A program made the position numbers and the translations under genes. A stretch of DNA of 64,000 bases. Origin: Haliclona indistincta. Taxonomy: Eukaryota > Porifera > Demospongiae > Haplosclerida > Chalinidae. This document shows, piece after piece, positions 1 through 10,146 of this stretch. Under the pieces are notes generated by a model, which had not been told where the DNA came from, ran no database searches, and saw only the letters and a list, made by a program, of their open reading frames with translations. The stretch lies in contig OZ024786.1 of the NCBI GenBank assembly GCA_964017065.1, positions 3,534,369 to 3,598,368 on the forward strand. The letters run 5' to 3'. Numbering within the stretch: the stretch's first letter is position 1; every line of letters begins with the position of its first letter.

Positions 1-218
1 GACGCCATCTTGTCATGCCCATAGCAACTGCACTTATAGTCTTTATTAGTAGACTCATTGTAAGCGCTTACCTCTTAGGATAGCCCCTATAGGTAGTTAA
101 AATACCCCTGATGTAGTCAACAGCCAAGATATACATGAATTATTGCACTTAGCCTAAGTGTAGCCGCCATCTTGTTTTCCGCCCAACCCTAAATATGCCA
201 CGACTACCGCGTGGCATA
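1..218 (-). mobile_element. Family B transposon end (inverted copy), cut by the window edge
   Basis: Bases 1-218 are the reverse complement of 5877-6092 with few differences, including a terminal hairpin around ATGCCACG..CGTGGCAT and the shared AGATGGCGGCTAC segment. The rest of the element lies outside the window. It sits in the presumed intron before the first visible exon of G1. Confidence 0.75.
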
Positions 219-526
219 ATAAATTGTTTGTGCAGATTCTCCCAATCACAATACCGGGACAACAAACTCCTCATGTAATACGAGAATAACGCCACCACCA
301 CCAACAGGTATACATGTATGGTAGCTTGTGTTGTCACTATTTGATAAGAATGCTCCTGTTCTTTGTTTAATCTTAAGCGATTATTGTAAGATAAACTACT
401 GTTGCAATACCAAATGCACTGTGTTGCATATATAAATTTTTATAACTAACTTGCATTGACGCAGCACTGTGCATAGAAACATTTTCAACCACGCTTTTAA
501 CCAGGTTTTGTTTTAACTGAATGTAG
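219..526. other. Presumed G1 intron end, no recognised feature
   Basis: No signal-peptide exon, repeat or RNA gene recognised. It ends in a TGTAG acceptor before exon A of G1. Confidence 0.5.
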
Positions 527-3500
527 CATTGAGCATTAATGGACCCATCAGATTATGGCGTAATGGTAATTCATCACTCTCATACACTTCTGGACGAGTA
601 CAACTTGTGTACAACAATCAGTGGGGCAACATTTGTGATGATGCTGACTTTGGTTCATCTGAGGCTACAGTAGTGTGTCATCAGCTGGGATATACTGGTG
701 CTAGTTTCCTCAGCAGAGCAAGTACTGACTCGTAAGTGACAGTTTATGATCAATCAATAGTTTGTTGATTTATAACTGAATGAGCATGTGACTGAATGAC
801 GACTTAAGCTGCCTTGTATGCTGGATGCATCGTGTTTGCTGTAAGATAAGAAATTTTGAATGTCAGAAAGAATGCCATGCAGGCTCAAAAATTATGATCG
901 TTGAATGAAAATAGTTTGTTAATTTTAACAAACCTCAAAATTTTATTCTAAACAATAAATAATTATGATATCTTGTACCCAGCCCTTGTTATGTACATAG
1001 TACACATTTTTCTGTGATCCATAAAGTTACTCATGTTCGCCTTCTTGCAGTTATTTTTAAAACTTATAGTTGGTGAAATTTTAACAAAGACTTGACTTAA
1101 CTATATAACATCTATACAGGTTTGGTACTGATACTAGTCCCACAGTAATTGACAATGTGGATTGCAATCTTTCAACGTATCTTGTTATTCTACAATGCTC
1201 TTTCTCCACCATCATTTCTTTATCATGTACTAATGATTTTGATGTATCAGTTTATTGCTGTAAGTTAAGTTTTGTTTACAATTGTTGCACAGATAGCAAA
1301 CATTGACTAGCTAAAAGTCAAACTTCCCAGATTTATCAGAACCCTGACCATGAGTCATGTGTGTGTTTGAAGCATAAGAACAAACCATCTGATCTTCATT
1401 GATGACAGTCTATGACAGATTTGAGATACAAATACCCCGATCACACTGCATGTTGGAACCGAGCCGAACCGAACTGTGCCACCTGTTCAGTTATAGCACA
1501 GTTCAGTTGTGTTGATACTGTCAGAGATTTGTAACCAGGTCGGCCTGGTCCGGTTCTTATGCATAGCTCGAATGTGAATATTAGTGTGTTTCTAGCACTG
1601 TGATTTGATTTGACATGTGTGTTGACCATGAGCAGAGTGTATTTCATAGTCATTTCTCTGTAACACACTCTATCCTCTATGCAGACACTACTAGAATATG
1701 GGAAAATCCTTACAATCTTCAAGTTCGTCTTACTAGAGGGGAAACTGTTAACCAGGGTCTGGTGGAAGTGTTCTGTAACGGACAGTGGGGTACTGTGTGT
1801 GATGATGGGTTTGGTCGAACTGAAGCTGACACTATTTGCAGCCAACTGGGATACCACAGTGCAAATAGATATGATCATCTCTCAATGTGAGTTATATCAC
1901 TATTCTAGAGTCAAAATGATCCTTGATGATGATGAAATGATCTGATGTAGGGATCTATGGTCTGTTAGCAAGTCAATTGTGTTACCATTCCATGCTAGTT
2001 CCATGTTGGTTTACATTGTGGATCAGTAGCAGATTTCATTCATCTCTACATCCTTTTGATTTCGTTAGAAATATTTTTATTTTCTTGTATATACATATAA
2101 TTATTTTTTATTAAAACTTTTTAACTATCATACGTGTTTTCTGCAGATTTGGCAGTAGTTTTATGCCGATAGTCCTGGATGATGTTATCTGCAGCTCTCT
2201 GAGATCATGTATTGGCTATTGTCAACAATGTCAATCATCACACAACTGTCAGCATTCTGAAGATGTCACTATTGAATGCTGTGAGTATTGTTAATAGTAT
2301 GTACTGAATAATCTTTTTCCAAGTATGCGCTAATAACCTCAAATATATTATTAATCCAATGATATGTAGCTACCTTTAAGGCTGGTTTATGTCATGATAC
2401 AATAGCCTGAATCGTCTACACTTTGTCACTGCAACACATATATTGTGTCACATGGCCTGCTAGTTTTATCATAATAATTATTATGTGACAGAAGTGTGAG
2501 TCCAGTAGCATGCGCATGCAAATTGCACTGGAAGGCAGTAATTTTTAAGTGTTTTACAAGTGTTTTAAGTGTTAAATTGACATACTATGATTTTCAATGC
2601 TTTCTCATTTCCCATGCAGATTCTCCTTCACGCTACTCTGGTACAAACATAGGAACTTGTGACGGTGTTTTTGGTATGATAAATATTACATTATTATGCA
2701 GACATTGTATTTTATATTCTATTTTAAATTATGGTTTTCAAGGGTGCCTTTTTGCTTCAATGTTCCATGATTGTAGAACATAGCCTGATGTGAATACATT
2801 TTTTCTACAAAGCATTCAAATTATCAGAGAAATTTCTTAATTCAAAAAATTGTTATCAAGACCAATGAACTTAATAAGGGTGTTCGACCTAGCTGTATTA
2901 ATTAAAGGTATACTATTTAGCCTATTTTTCTTTCTTAGTCTTTTGAAACTTGTGTTTGTTGATACGTTACAGGCCTACCCTGGTCTATACCATAGAGTGA
3001 CTATGCATACAAAAAAATTATTCTGAACTCTCAATTACGTAATTCATTATTTTTCTTTAGAAACTGGGTCATCAACTTCGTCGTCCAACGTTGGAGCTAT
3101 TATTGGAGGGAGTATCGGAGGAATTATCTTATTGATTGCATTCATAGTAATCTTGAGCTGCATTGTTAAGCAACACAAGCGTACATCTACTAGAGTCAAT
3201 ATTTCAACCGCTCGACGACCAGATGTTGGTCTTCCTCTGACCACCACTACATCAGTACCAACACAGCCTCAGCAACCACCTACTGCTTTTAATATAGTGC
3301 CACGACCAGAAGCTGCAGTTGGGGCTACATTTAACAACAACCACAATCAAATAGCAGATACTGCAGCTACATTCACCCACAATCAACCAACTGATCCCAG
3401 CATCACTGCAGCTCCTCCTCCTGCTTATGGTAATGCTGATAACTATGCTACCTATAATGAAGGACAATCAGATCTTCCACCACCATCATACAGTGAAACA

Positions 3501-3596
3501 CGTCCATCTCTTTCTCTACCTCCTTCTGCTCCTCCACTTTATCCTGCACAATCACCAACATTTGTATATCCTCCTCCTTGCCCACCACAAGCATAG
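527..3596 (+). CDS. G1: SRCR-domain membrane receptor, 3' part (last module, TM, PPxY tail)
   Basis: Exons: 527-731 (A), 1120-1259 (B), 1685-1886 (C), 2147-2280 (D), 2620-2673 (E), 3061-3596 (F, stop TAG). They join into an open frame of 422 residues after the first two bases, which complete an upstream codon. A+B form an SRCR domain ([31 protein letters not shown]), C+D a second one ([25 protein letters not shown]), and E is a linker with TCDG. F gives a membrane helix ([11 protein letters not shown] onward) and a Pro-rich tail with PPAY, PPSY and PPLY; the fourth site reads PPPC. The first exon starts in phase 1, and no leader exon is seen in 1-526. The exon is closest to module 3 of G5 (45540-50303), so earlier modules and the leader probably lie left of the window. 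Family: SRCR receptors bind proteins or microbial polymers; the ligand here is unknown. Confidence 0.87.
732..1119. other. G1 intron A-B, nothing recognised
   Basis: GTAAGT donor and TACAG acceptor; AT-rich sequence without a recognised element. The other G1 introns of this size (1260-1684, 2281-2619, 2674-3060) are likewise plain. Confidence 0.6.
1943..2088 (+). repeat. Solo foldback arm of family A in G1 intron C-D
   Basis: This matches the right arm of the family A foldback (compare 12788-12934), from GATGTAGGGATCTATGG to the ATTTTCTTG end. The left arm and the rest of the element are absent. The end lies about 60 nt from the acceptor of exon D. Confidence 0.75.
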
Positions 3597-4249
3597 TGTG
3601 TCACTATGTCATGATTTATAAGTATAACACGTTAATCTCTATAGTCGTCATCATGAAATCAGTGTATAACTTGCCTTATGAAAGGCCAAATTTAATATAT
3701 AATTGCAAGGCACGTACAATTTTCAACATTATGAACTTTATAACTCATAAACAACTCAACGATAATCTCAAACTGTAACAGGAAAGACCATGATTATGAA
3801 TAGGTCTAGAGTTTCAGAGAGACAAGACATCAGTGGCTATGTATAATACAAAGGAAAAGGGAGAGAAAGAGTGTGTAATTATTAGCAGCTTATCATGTTT
3901 ATGTTACACAAGTTTCTCAGTACCCACAGTATTCCCTGAATAATGAATGATGATTCATTCCCTGGAGAATACAGGACAGTGAAAAATGGAGCTTGTCATA
4001 AGATACATGTATTAGCTCCACTCTTTAGCCTGGGATTGTCAAATTCTTCAGCCTGGGGAATTATTAGCATTCTCTTCCTTATAAGGAAGTAGTTTTTGTA
4101 TAGCTGAAAACTTACAGTGCATCTGAGCTAAAGAAAAACTTTAGCTCTATAGCCATTGTGGTGCATGTGCAAAACAATTATTTACTCGCCTTGAGCCTCG
4201 AGCTAACATATCTTTCGTATAGTTCGTGTCAACTGCGCCGAGGTCAAAA
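3597..4249. other. Spacer G1-G2: 3' UTR and upstream region of G2
   Basis: The block is closely matched by 30860-31517 between G3 and G4, so the spacer was duplicated with its flanking genes. No AATAAA is evident close to the stop. It contains the hairpin at 4125-4147 and ends in the AGGTCAAAAATG start context. Confidence 0.65.
4125..4147. promoter_or_regulatory. Conserved hairpin upstream of G2
   Basis: A perfect 9-bp stem GAGCTAAAG/CTTTAGCTC with a five-A loop lies about 100 bp before the G2 start codon. The same hairpin stands before G4 (31386-31408). It could be a protein site or a 5' UTR structure; function is inferred only from conservation in a recent duplicate. Confidence 0.3.
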
Positions 4250-5876
4250 ATGGCGATTAGGTATTGCAACTGTTGGTCAAAACGACTCATCGCTCTCGCC
4301 TTTCTTGCTTTTTTAACCGTAGTACTAGGTAAGCACGTTTACATGAGATGTATACCGTGATATGTTACATGTGAAGCCTTATAGTCATGCATGATCGTAC
4401 TTGCTGTTGTTCAGGTCAGAGCAACGGTCCCATTCGATTGCGGTGGCGCAATGGCGTTCCCTCAGCTACGAACACTTTTGGACGAGTGCAGGTATACTTC
4501 AACAGTCAGTGGGGAAACATCTGTTATGATGCTAACTTTGAAATAACAGAAGCTACTGTGATCTGCCATCAGCTGGGATACACTGGTGCTAGTAGCTACA
4601 GCAGAGCAAGTACTGACTCGTAAGTTTGGGCTGAACTACACACTCTTATATTGGTACTGAACTATACTACATGCCATGGATTCCATTATGTTATCATGTC
4701 ATAGTCTCATAGACCTTTTCCAATTCCGTATACTCGGTATGATATAGTGATTTGGTGATTGGCTTTCTCTATTTTTGTACTTTTTCGCAATAATTATTAC
4801 TTTATATTGGCTTTTCTTTGTTTTCTAGCTTAAGAATACCATCGTATCACTGTGACGGAGTTGCATGTGTCTCTCGTAGCAAAGGCTCTTTGTGCCTATT
4901 ATGTTAGGACCCCATGCATGCCCTGTTTCACTGGTGTCTCTGCCTCCGTTGTGCATTGTGATTGCTAAGTAGCTGACCAATATTCAGCATACATAATTAT
5001 GTTACATCATAACAATCCTTGATTTATGACTTTCTCTTTCTTTAAGATCAGCTTTATAATCATGCATTAATTTCTTGTTGTCTATACTATTGTTATTTCA
5101 GGTATGGAACAGACACTAGTCCCACAGTACTCAGTAGTGTGGATTGTTCTACCTCATCATATCTGGTGATCCTTCAGTGTAGTTATGACTCTACTCCTCC
5201 TTCATCATGTACTGATAGTGATGATGTATCAGTCAATTGCTGTGAGTCATAGCTACATACTATCAACACGTCACACAATAGTATATGCTAGTCAGTTCAT
5301 GATTCAGAATAGAGAGCTTTAGTTATACGTTTATCACTAATGGCTAACACTTGGCAATGCTGACATCAGAATTTATTACGTGATCTGCCATTAACCTCAG
5401 GCCTCACAAACAATGTCACGGTTGCAATGCATGGCTGGCACCTGTTTTCAAATGACAGCAGTATTGTCATTGTGTATCATAGTTATCATCTTCTGATATA
5501 CTACATTACATGATATTTCTTCACAGACTCCACTAGAATATGGAGCAGTCCTTATCTTGGTCAAATTCGTCTTACTGGAGGATCCACTGTCAACCAGGGT
5601 CTGGTGGAGATCTACTGTAGTGGGCAGTGGGGTACTGTACTGTGTGTGATGACTTGTTTGGACAAACAGAAGCTGACACTGTTTGCAGACAACTGGGATA
5701 TGAACGTGCTTATGATTATGACCATCTCTCAATGTGAGGATTGATATGAAAAATAGAACAATAGTCATAGTTTCACAAAGTCGGTTGAAGATGTTTAGCT
5801 AAAGTGTGTTCTACGCACAACTTTCTATAGAAAAATATTTTGTAGTTGTATAAACTTCTTAGCGCCAACTGTAAAT

Positions 5877-6790
5877 TATGCCACGCGGTAGACGTGGCAT
5901 ATTTAGGGTTGGGCGGAAAACAAGATGGCGGCTACACTTAGGATAAACGCAATAATTCACGTATATATCTTGGCTGTTGACGACATCAGGGGTATTTTAA
6001 CTACCTAGGGGTTATCCTAAGAGGTAAGCGCTTACAATGAGTCTACTAATAAAGGCTATAAGGCCAGTTGCTATGGGCATGAAGATGGCGTCTCGCATGA
6101 AGGCATCGTAAGTACGGCACTACCATATCTTCGCCGTACGGGTGTTTCAAGCTAATCTAATGTTCTGAAGCTCTTTGCACGATTTTTGCGATTACAAAGA
6201 GACCTTCAGAAGCAAAAGAAACCAGGTCTAAGGTGGTAAACCAGAGTTCACGTGGTCACCCGTTTGTTCATCTTCTTTCTTATTCTTATTCTTCTTCTTC
6301 ATGCAGAGAGCTATATAGCGCCGTGGGTAGTGAGCTATTCAAGACAAAACCTACACAGAAGCTACACTAGTCGTTGGGAGCAGTGCACCTGACATCTATT
6401 TAAGCCTAAAACACTAGCAGAAGCGAGTATTTCCAGAAAAACAGCGAATTTTGGTCCATAACAGACTCCATTCTATCATTCTGTTTGAACTCCGTTACTA
6501 GGTTACGCCTACTCGCGCACGCCCGTGTATTTAATTATTCTAATACAAGCGCACCTTAGTACAAATTGCTTGCAACGCGCGAGCGCTGCTGCCACTAGCA
6601 GTGTTCACAGCAGACAACGAGCAATTCATCACTGTTACACTGGATTTATCTGTTCAGGCGTAAGAATGCTAGCTAATGTTGCATGGTACGTGTTGCATAC
6701 ATGCAGTGCAGACTGTCGATCGCCAGCTAGCTAGGGCAGTCAGCCGAAATAGTTCAAGAGGCTCTTTACACTATAATTTATTAGCATAAG
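5877..6790. mobile_element. Family B transposon in G2 intron C-D
   Basis: It starts with a hairpin of ATGCCACGCGGTAGACGTGGCAT, then GGGCGGAAAACAAGATGGCGG. It contains a CTT-rich tract near 6270-6302 and a 3' half resembling 8113-8300 of the element at 7708-8557. The homologous G4 intron (32974-33221) lacks it, so insertion followed the G2/G4 duplication. No transposase reading frame. The right boundary is approximate. Confidence 0.65.
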
Positions 6791-6829
6791 TGCCAACTAT
6801 ATAACTCATTAATAAAAAAAGAAAAGAAA

Positions 6830-7123
6830 CAAGTAATAAAAACATTTTAACCAAAATGCAAAAGATTTAGGGTTGGTACATTTATCGAAAAAGTATGGAA
6901 ACAAGATTTTGAAATGAAAAGGATTGTAACAATAATAGCAGTATAATGCTACCTCCCTAAATTAACTGCTTTCGATAGTTGTGGTTAATTTAATAGGGAG
7001 GTAGCATTATACTGCTATTATTGTTACAATCCTTTTCATTTCAAAATCTTGTTTCCATACTTTTTCGATAAATGTACCAACCCTAAATCTTTTGCATTTT
7101 GGTTAAAATGTTTTTATTACTTG
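6830..7123. mobile_element. Foldback (long inverted repeat) element, about 294 bp
   Basis: Two arms of about 130 bp are almost perfect reverse complements (6830-6960 and 6993-7123), separated by about 30 bp. Outer ends are CAAGTAATAAAAAC and GTTTTTATTACTTG. It is absent from the G4 intron, so it is a recent insertion. No coding capacity. Confidence 0.85.
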
Positions 7124-7170
7124 TAAAATTATACTTATGCTAACATTCTTACACACAGTACTGTTGTGCA

Positions 7171-7294
7171 TAGCCTCGTACCCAGGCTCTCTGGCGGAGA
7201 TTTAATTATGCGTGGGTGTTGATCAATCGCTACCCCTGCATTTCAACACCCACGCATAATTAAATCTCCATCAGAGAGCCTGGGTACGAGGCTA
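7171..7294. mobile_element. 124-bp foldback MITE with 9-bp target duplication
   Basis: Arms of about 50 bp start TAGCCTCGTACCCAGG and end CCTGGGTACGAGGCTA. The flanks 7162-7170 and 7295-7303 are both TGTTGTGCA. The paralogous G4 intron has the unoccupied site TGTCGTGCA once (33153-33161). An 8-9 bp duplication would suit hAT- or Mutator-like transposition; the superfamily is inferred. Confidence 0.88.
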
Positions 7295-7609
7295 TGTTGT
7301 GCATTATTTCAGGAACGACAGACTGCATGTTCTGATGCATGTACATTTTGTAGCCAAGGTACTCCCTTTCAGCCGATCTGGTTGGACGATGTTTCATGCT
7401 CAACTGCACGACCTTGCATTGGTGATTGTGTTGGTTATTGTCTAATAACTCACAATTGTGGTCACCATGAAGATATCACCATTACATGCCGTGAGTATGG
7501 ATTCAAATCATAGTCCGTGCCAGTGACTCGGCTGTAAATTTCGTCATAGATTCTCCAAACCGCTATACTGGAACAACAAGATCCACATGCACTACAAGAA
7601 CAGGATCAG

Positions 7610-7636
7610 GTAGTTCAGGAACAGGAACAGGATCAG
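7610..7636 (+). repeat. 27-bp in-frame duplication carrying a second splice donor (G2 exon E)
   Basis: The segment ending GGATCAG before GTAGTT occurs twice, giving candidate exon E ends at 7609 and 7636. Both leave phase 1, so the choice adds or omits nine Gly/Ser/Thr residues in the linker. Confidence 0.6.
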
Positions 7637-7707
7637 GTAGTTTTCGCATGTGGCACATACGAAAACTAGATAAGAACGATTATTATCATTGCCGATCGGC
7701 AATGATA

Positions 7708-8557
7708 TGTAGGGATGACCTCGAATTAAGATGGCGGCTACTCATGTTGAAAATGGGTTTTCGCACATATCTCTATTATTATACATCTATACTGCATTTT
7801 AACTATCTCTAAGTGACTCTGAAGTGTAAGCGCTTGTAGGACGTCTATTAAAGTCGCCAGGACTGCTTGCTTGACGACGAAAATCAAGACAGAGAGAATT
7901 TGCAGATCTTCGCTGTTATAGCGTTTCTCGAGATTCTAGACATCTAGGATTGATCAGGCGATTGTTCTGAGCATGGAAATACCATTGGCGAAGCTGGCAG
8001 ACGTTTCTAAAATGGTAAACTAAAATTGCCGCCCACGCGAATTGTTCATCTTCTTTCTTCTTCTTCTTCTTCTTCTTCTTCTTCTTCTTCTTCTTCTTCT
8101 TCTTCTTCTTCTTTGACAAGCATAGCGCTGTCCTGAGTGAACGAATCACTACCAAACCTGCACCATCGCATGTGTATATATCTGGGTTAGTGCACTTACT
8201 TCTTGGATAGGCGTCAAACACTACCAGAATCGAGTAATCCTTGAAAAACATGGTTTTTGGACCGTTTTGGACTAGCGACTTCATTAATTAACCCTCTTGT
8301 CGCTTCTTATCATTAACTCCGCCCACATCGGTTTTGCAGCTATCTCGCAAAACCTTCTTATACCTATCTTCTTATACCTTTGACGGTTGTAAAAGGTATA
8401 AGAAGAGGATTCCGCATTTGTCAATTGCACGTCATCGCAGCAAGCCGCTGATGTAGGGATACTTGGGACTTTTACATTTGCAAGCATTGTTCCTTTACTG
8501 ACTTTTGCAAGCATCATCCCATCTTGTTCCTTTCCTTTTTTAAGAGTCATCCCTACA
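7708..8557. mobile_element. Family B-like TIR element in G2 intron E-F
   Basis: Ends TGTAGGGATGAC and GTCATCCCTACA are inverted repeats. Inside are the AAGATGGCGGCTAC segment, a (TTC)n tract and a 3' half resembling 6310-6500. It fills the intron where G4 carries its second module. No transposase. Confidence 0.65.
8053..8113. repeat. (TTC)n microsatellite
   Basis: About 20 uninterrupted TTC units inside the element at 7708-8557. Its reverse-strand reading frame is only a poly-Lys artefact. Confidence 0.95.
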
Positions 8558-9209
8558 CTTTTCAGTTTTTTATTAAAAATTTTTTACTTTTGTATTATTG
8601 GTGTGAAACTATTCTATTATTAAAGTGGTAAAACTATTCTATTATTATAGTGGTAATAATATTTAGGTGCTTTTAAGTAATAATGTTATTAATTTTTGTT
8701 TAGGACCTGCTTCATCTCCACCTGTTGTGTCATCCAATATTGGAGCTATTATCGGAGGGACTATTGGAGGAATCATCTTATTGGTTGCACTCATAGTAAT
8801 CTTCAGCTGGATGATTCATAAACAAAAGCTTAGTACATCACGAGTTCAAAACACTGTGATCGATTTTTCAACTGCTCAACAAACGGTTGTTGGTCTTACT
8901 ACTACATCAGTACCAACACAGCCTCAGCAACCACCTACTGCTTTTAATTTAGTGCCACGACCAGAAGCTGCAGTTAGGGCTACATTTACACACAACAACA
9001 ATCAACCAGTGGATACTGCAGCTACATTCACCCACAATCAACCAACTGATCCCAGCATCACTGCAGCTCCTCCTCCTGCTTATGGTATTGCTGATAACTA
9101 TGCTACCTATAATGAAGGACAATCAGATCTTCCACCACCATCATACAGTGAAACACGTCCATCAGTTTCTCTACCTGATACTTTAGCCCTGATACCTTCT
9201 GTATCATAA

Positions 9210-10146
9210 AGACCTGGTCACTGACACAGCCATTACAATAATTAACAACAATTCCAACTGTTCCTCTTTTAATGTATTCTCACTACACTTTGTGTAGTCA
9301 CCGACGGCGACAGCTAGGCTATACTGGTGGATCTGCTGTATAATTATTCTCTTTCTCTACCTCCATCTGCTTCACCGCTTTATCCTGCACAATCACCAGC
9401 ATTTGTATATCCTATTGGACAGAACTATGCACTCAACATTCTTAGTTGTCTGTTGCATGTTTTACACTTAATTTATGTAGTCACTAGTTAATGTGTAACG
9501 CTGACTCTTCTCATTCACTCTGTCTGCTTATTTAAAGTTTTGTAACATGTGACCAGTTCAGTGTGTTCAGTTTTCTTCATTGTGTTCTCCTTGTATCGCT
9601 CTTTCAGTTGTTGTCTTGTGTTGTCCTAATAATACATTTAAAAAACCATCATATCCTCCTTCCTACCCTCCACAAGCATACTGTGTCACTATTATGTCAT
9701 ATTTAGACAGCAAAAAAATGATTTATTGTTTGTAAACTTTTTGACGCTTCTTTTTATTCCTTAATTCTCTAATGACACTTCATAGACGTCACAATTGCTA
9801 TTACATCATGCATTATACAGTACAACTTGAATTACCAATATAATAATCTAAGTAATTTAACCGCACGGACATATATTACACTACCTGTCAGTGTATTTAC
9901 TCCTTACAGCTAGCATGCAGTATTATCTATGGCAGAATCCTATACTATTTCATGACACAACGAGGAAGTTCTGTGACGAGGGAATTTATCAAATTTGTTT
10001 CTAAAGTTTTATAATTATTAGGTTTTATAATTGCGGAACTGTCTCCTCCCAATACTCTTAGCTTGCTGGCTAGCCTCGCGCAAGTCTCGCTGCTAGTCTG
10101 GCCGCTGCCCCTCCCCGCTACGAGTCGCTAGTTTGTCAAGGTCAAA
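9210..10146. other. Spacer G2-G3 with orphaned tail-coding remnants
   Basis: Fragments of the long-type tail lie out of frame beyond the G2 stop: about 9350-9413 ([18 protein letters not shown]) and about 9652-9680 (PPSYPPQA). Interrupting DNA at 9176-9349 and 9414-9651 separates them; ATATCC flanks the second interruption. From about 9690 on the sequence resembles other 3' flanks. GTCTCCTCCCA at 10041 is shared with 51631 upstream of G6. Confidence 0.65.
10041..10051 (+). promoter_or_regulatory. Conserved upstream block of type II genes (G3)
   Basis: GTCTCCTCCCA lies 106 bp before the G3 start and recurs at 51631 before G6 (73 bp before ATG), both followed by CTAGC-rich sequence. It may be a promoter element; it is missing before G5, where an insertion replaced it. 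Confidence 0.3.

Larger units (their letters stand above)
4250..9209 (+). pseudogene. G2: SRCR receptor with one module, frameshifted in exon C
   Basis: Exons: 4250-4328 (leader, [18 protein letters not shown].., phase 1), 4415-4619 (A), 5102-5241 (B), 5527-5733 (C), 7354-7490 (D), 7550-7609 (E), 8704-9209 (F, stop TAA). All splice sites are kept. Exon C is 207 nt where every other C exon is 202 nt: a tandem GTACT duplication near 5630-5640 shifts the frame and brings a stop in exon D. Without it the exon lengths would sum to an open frame of 442 residues. The gene is the near copy of the first half of G4, whose exon C is intact. The tail is short, with PPAY and PPSY only. It may be a young pseudogene, a polymorphic null allele, or an assembly error; reads would decide. 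Exon D ends in TGCC instead of TGCT, changing the residue after the last cysteine to His. Confidence 0.8.

Noticed and set aside
149..337. Hydrophobic minus-strand frame as a possible gene
   Set aside because: Most of it lies in the family B transposon end.
7916..8284. Minus-strand reading frame with a long Lys run
   Set aside because: It is the translated (TTC)n microsatellite inside a transposon.
9350..9690. Extra tail exon for G2 at 9350-9413 and 9652-9680
   Set aside because: The pieces lie beyond an in-frame stop, and no convincing donor before the stop joins them in frame. The same debris behind G4 is broken by a transposon.
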